From: Wenzhouxiangella sp.
GTDB taxonomy: Bacteria > Pseudomonadota > Gammaproteobacteria > Xanthomonadales > Wenzhouxiangellaceae
Direction: 5' to 3'
DNA length: 7,513 bases
Assembly (NCBI GenBank): GCA_021767625.1
Contig: JAASTB010000104.1
Span: 1-7,513 of the forward strand
In this document: one piece after another, positions 5,580-7,513 of the stretch
Layout: each line of letters starts with the position of its first letter
How positions within the stretch are numbered: the stretch's first letter is position 1
Made by a program: the position numbers and the translations under genes
The notes under the pieces: model-generated
Seen by the model: the letters and a program-made list of their open reading frames with translations, nothing else
What the model was told of the DNA's origin: nothing
The model's database searches: none

Positions 5580-5963
5580 ATGAATCCTGAGAAGATCTTT
5601 TTCGCGTTTTTCATCCTGCTGGCGTTGACGCTCAATTTCGGGTTCTTTCTCGGTGAGATCGACAACCCCGCCCATCACAACGCCTACGAATTGTTCGCCG
5701 CCATCGTGGTGAGCCTGATCGCAACGGTGATGAAGCTCGGCGAGCGCACGCATATCGGGGCGGTACTGCTGGCCTCGAGCTTGGTCGCCGATCTACAGCT
5801 CCTGGCAGCCGCCGTGGTCTGGGGCGTGGCGGTGCACGTCACTGACGCCGGTCTCACGCCGGCGGTCATGGCTTCAGTGGTTTCTTTGTCGGGCGGCGCG
5901 CTACTGGCCAATATCGTGTCCATGGTCGTGGTGCTGATCGAGACCAGCCGCTTTCGACGCTGA
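5580..5963 (+). CDS. DUF6394-like four-helix membrane protein next to a K+ channel
   Basis: This 127-residue, very hydrophobic protein has about four membrane helices: residues 5-24, 36-52, 62-86 and 96-121. Between helices 1 and 2 lies the polar stretch GEIDNPAHHNAYE (25-37). MKLGERTH (51-58) joins helices 2 and 3, and ETSRFRR forms a basic C-terminus. Asp71 lies inside helix 3 (LVADLQLL), an unusual place for a charge. From memory it matches DUF6394, small proteins of gammaproteobacteria without known function; this was not checked by search. The start at 5580 has a strong ribosome site. The gene ends 15 bases before the potassium channel gene on the same strand, so the two are probably one operon. 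An accessory or regulatory role for the channel, or a small transporter role, are inferences from this context. Confidence 0.85.
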   Translation: MNPEKIFFAFFILLALTLNFGFFLGEIDNPAHHNAYELFAAIVVSLIATVMKLGERTHIGAVLLASSLVADLQLLAAAVVWGVAVHVTDAGLTPAVMASVVSLSGGALLANIVSMVVVLIETSRFRR

Positions 5964-5978
5964 GCCGACTTGCCGGCG

Positions 5979-7513
5979 ATGAACACCCCGCTGTCACTGC
6001 TCTTCCAGCGCATGCGCTTTCCGCTGATCGTGCTGATCGGCGCGTATGCCGTGGCCACGGTCGGTTACACCCTGGTGCCCGGCTACGACGAGAACGGCCA
6101 GCGCTGGACCATGAACTTTCTCGACGCTTTCTACGTCGTGAGCTACACGGGCAGCACGATCGGCTTCGGGGAGATCCCGGCCCGGTTCAGCGAGGCGCAG
6201 CGCCTGTGGACAATGGTGTGTATCTACATGACGGTCTTCGCCTGGCTGTTCGCCATCGGCAGCCTGGTCGGCCTGGTTCGTGACGAAGCCTTTCACGAGG
6301 CGCTGGGACGCCGCCGGTTGCAGCGCACCATTGCCGCGATACGCTCGCCCTTCTACCTGATCTGCGGTTACGGCGGCGCCGGCGGGATGCTCGTCGATAA
6401 CCTTGTGCAAAGCGGCCGGCGGGTGGTTGTCGTCGATCGGTCCGAGCACGCAATACGCGAACTTCAGCTGCGCGACTACCACGTGCTGGTACCGGGTTTC
6501 AGGCTGGACGCCTCGGTGCCGGACAACCTGCTCAAGGCCGGCCTGCAGAACCGCTGGTGTGCGGGCTTGCTTGCCCTGACCGACAGCGACGAAACCAACC
6601 TGAAGATCGCGCTGGCCGGGCGGCTGCTCAACCAGAAGGTCATGGTCGCCGCAAGAGCGGACTCGAGCGCCACGGCCAGCAACATGGATTCGTTCGAGAC
6701 CGGCTTCGTCATCCGCCCGGCGGAGGAGTTCTCGCGGCGCGTCGCCCTGGCCATCACGCGACCGGAGGCCTACCGGCTGTACGAACGACTTTCCGAGGCC
6801 GGCGCCAGGCAGAAGTGGGATCCGGAAACCCGCCTGGACGGCACCTGGCTGGTTTGCGGACAGGACGACTTCGGCCGCCTGCTGGCCGACGATCTTTGCA
6901 GCCGGGGCGTGTCGACGCGCATCATTGCCGAGGAAGGCGACGGAGCGGACTGGCCGCCGGGCAGCGTACTCGGGCCCAGTTCGGAAGGGGACACACTGGA
7001 GCGTGCCGGCGTTTCAGAGGCGACCGGGCTTGTGGTCGCCCACGCCAGCGACGCGGAAAACCTGTCGACGATCATGACCGCGCTGATGATCAACCCCGAC
7101 CTGCTGGTGATCGCGCGCGAAAATCATCTGCACAACCGCCAGTTGTTCGAAGAGGCTGGCAGCCACCTGACCTGTTCGGTCAGCGGCACAGTGGCTTCCG
7201 CCGTTCGCCCGGTGCTCGAGGCGACCATGGTGCCGGCCTTTGTCGACAAGATGCTCGAGCACGACGAGGACTGGAACCGGGACTGCCTGGAACGCCTTCG
7301 TGAACGCATCGGCGACGAGCGCGTGCAGTTCTGGTCCAGCCGGATCAGCGAAAAACGCACGCCTCCGCTGGCCGAAGCCATCGAAGCCGGCCGCACCTTC
7401 ACCGCGGGCATGCTCACGCTCGATCCGCGCAACCGCAGCGAGAAGATGGATGCGCTCGTCCTGATGATCATCCGGGACGATCGGGTGATGCTCCTGCCGG
7501 ACGAGGATGAGCC
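5979..7513 (+). CDS. RCK-gated potassium channel with tandem TrkA-N-like domains (3' end outside window)
   Basis: The frame is open from this ATG to the window edge: 511 complete codons and no stop. The protein is a two-helix K+ channel of the inner membrane. Helix 1 is at about residues 13-33, helix 2 at about 76-100. Between them is the pore sequence SYTGSTIGFGEIP (55-67), with STIGFGE replacing the textbook TVGYGD. A first RCK domain starts at FYLICGYGGAGGMLVD (125-140), with a GxGxxG-like turn, and VVVVDRSE (149-156) places Asp153 at the usual ribose-binding position. A second begins at TWLVCGQDDFGRLL (289-302), where the middle glycine is replaced by Asp296. Two RCK units in one chain recall GsuK-like channels gated by nucleotides or ions. 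The start has only a weak ribosome site, so translation is probably coupled to the gene ending 15 bases upstream. Ligand and ion selectivity are not proven. Confidence 0.92.
   Translation, partial: MNTPLSLLFQRMRFPLIVLIGAYAVATVGYTLVPGYDENGQRWTMNFLDAFYVVSYTGSTIGFGEIPARFSEAQRLWTMVCIYMTVFAWLFAIGSLVGLVRDEAFHEALGRRRLQRTIAAIRSPFYLICGYGGAGGMLVDNLVQSGRRVVVVDRSEHAIRELQLRDYHVLVPGFRLDASVPDNLLKAGLQNRWCAGLLALTDSDETNLKIALAGRLLNQKVMVAARADSSATASNMDSFETGFVIRPAEEFSRRVALAITRPEAYRLYERLSEAGARQKWDPETRLDGTWLVCGQDDFGRLLADDLCSRGVSTRIIAEEGDGADWPPGSVLGPSSEGDTLERAGVSEATGLVVAHASDAENLSTIMTALMINPDLLVIARENHLHNRQLFEEAGSHLTCSVSGTVASAVRPVLEATMVPAFVDKMLEHDEDWNRDCLERLRERIGDERVQFWSSRISEKRTPPLAEAIEAGRTFTAGMLTLDPRNRSEKMDALVLMIIRDDRVMLLPDEDE

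Noticed and set aside
5994..6482. 162-residue minus-strand frame opposite the channel gene
   Set aside because: Antisense shadow of the channel gene with no recognisable features.
6557..7303. 248-residue plus-strand frame inside the channel gene
   Set aside because: Arg/Gly-rich off-frame shadow; the true frame from 5979 carries the pore and RCK motifs through this region.

Overview
The window looks like chromosomal DNA from a GC-rich Gammaproteobacterium. Lineages such as Wenzhouxiangellaceae, Chromatiales or Xanthomonadales are a guess from gene content and sequence style and have not been tested. Genes are dense on both strands, Shine-Dalgarno sequences are purine-rich, and no gap without a gene exceeds about 110 bases. 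I see no tRNA, rRNA, CRISPR array, insertion sequence, attachment site or phage gene.

Region 1 (1-2572, all minus strand). In transcription order these are a secreted PQQ-dependent aldose dehydrogenase-like beta-propeller protein (2572-1484), a 111-base gap, and a ferric-reductase/NADPH-oxidase-like membrane protein with a C-terminal FAD/NAD(P) module (1372-62). The last gene starts inside the previous stop (ATGA overlap), encodes a membrane-anchored or secreted protein, and leaves the window after 21 codons. The theme is redox chemistry at the cytoplasmic membrane and periplasm.

Region 2 (2573-3813). A small four-helix membrane protein of unknown function (2669-3160, plus) is divergent from the dehydrogenase. 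It converges on a lipoprotein of the lytic transglycosylase type (3723-3091, minus). The two coding regions overlap tail to tail by 70 bases, and the shared DNA encodes the cytoplasmic tail of one and the Cys/Trp-rich C-terminus of the other.

Region 3 (3814-7513, all plus strand). An ABC1/AarF/UbiB-family atypical kinase with two C-terminal membrane helices is followed by a plausible sigma-70-type promoter. Next come a 127-residue four-helix membrane protein (DUF6394-like, recognised from memory) and, 15 bases later, a potassium channel with pore sequence STIGFGE and two RCK/TrkA-N-like cytosolic domains. The channel frame stays open from its ATG at 5979 to the window edge, so it is a real but truncated gene. 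The small protein and the channel look like one transcription unit. That pair is the best candidate here for an uncharacterised system, with the small protein as a possible channel partner.

For three genes the longest open frame is not the best start. Strong Shine-Dalgarno sequences, and promoter-like motifs placed just upstream, favour the shorter starts used here (1372, 2572, 5580). All product names rest on motifs read by eye; no database search was run.
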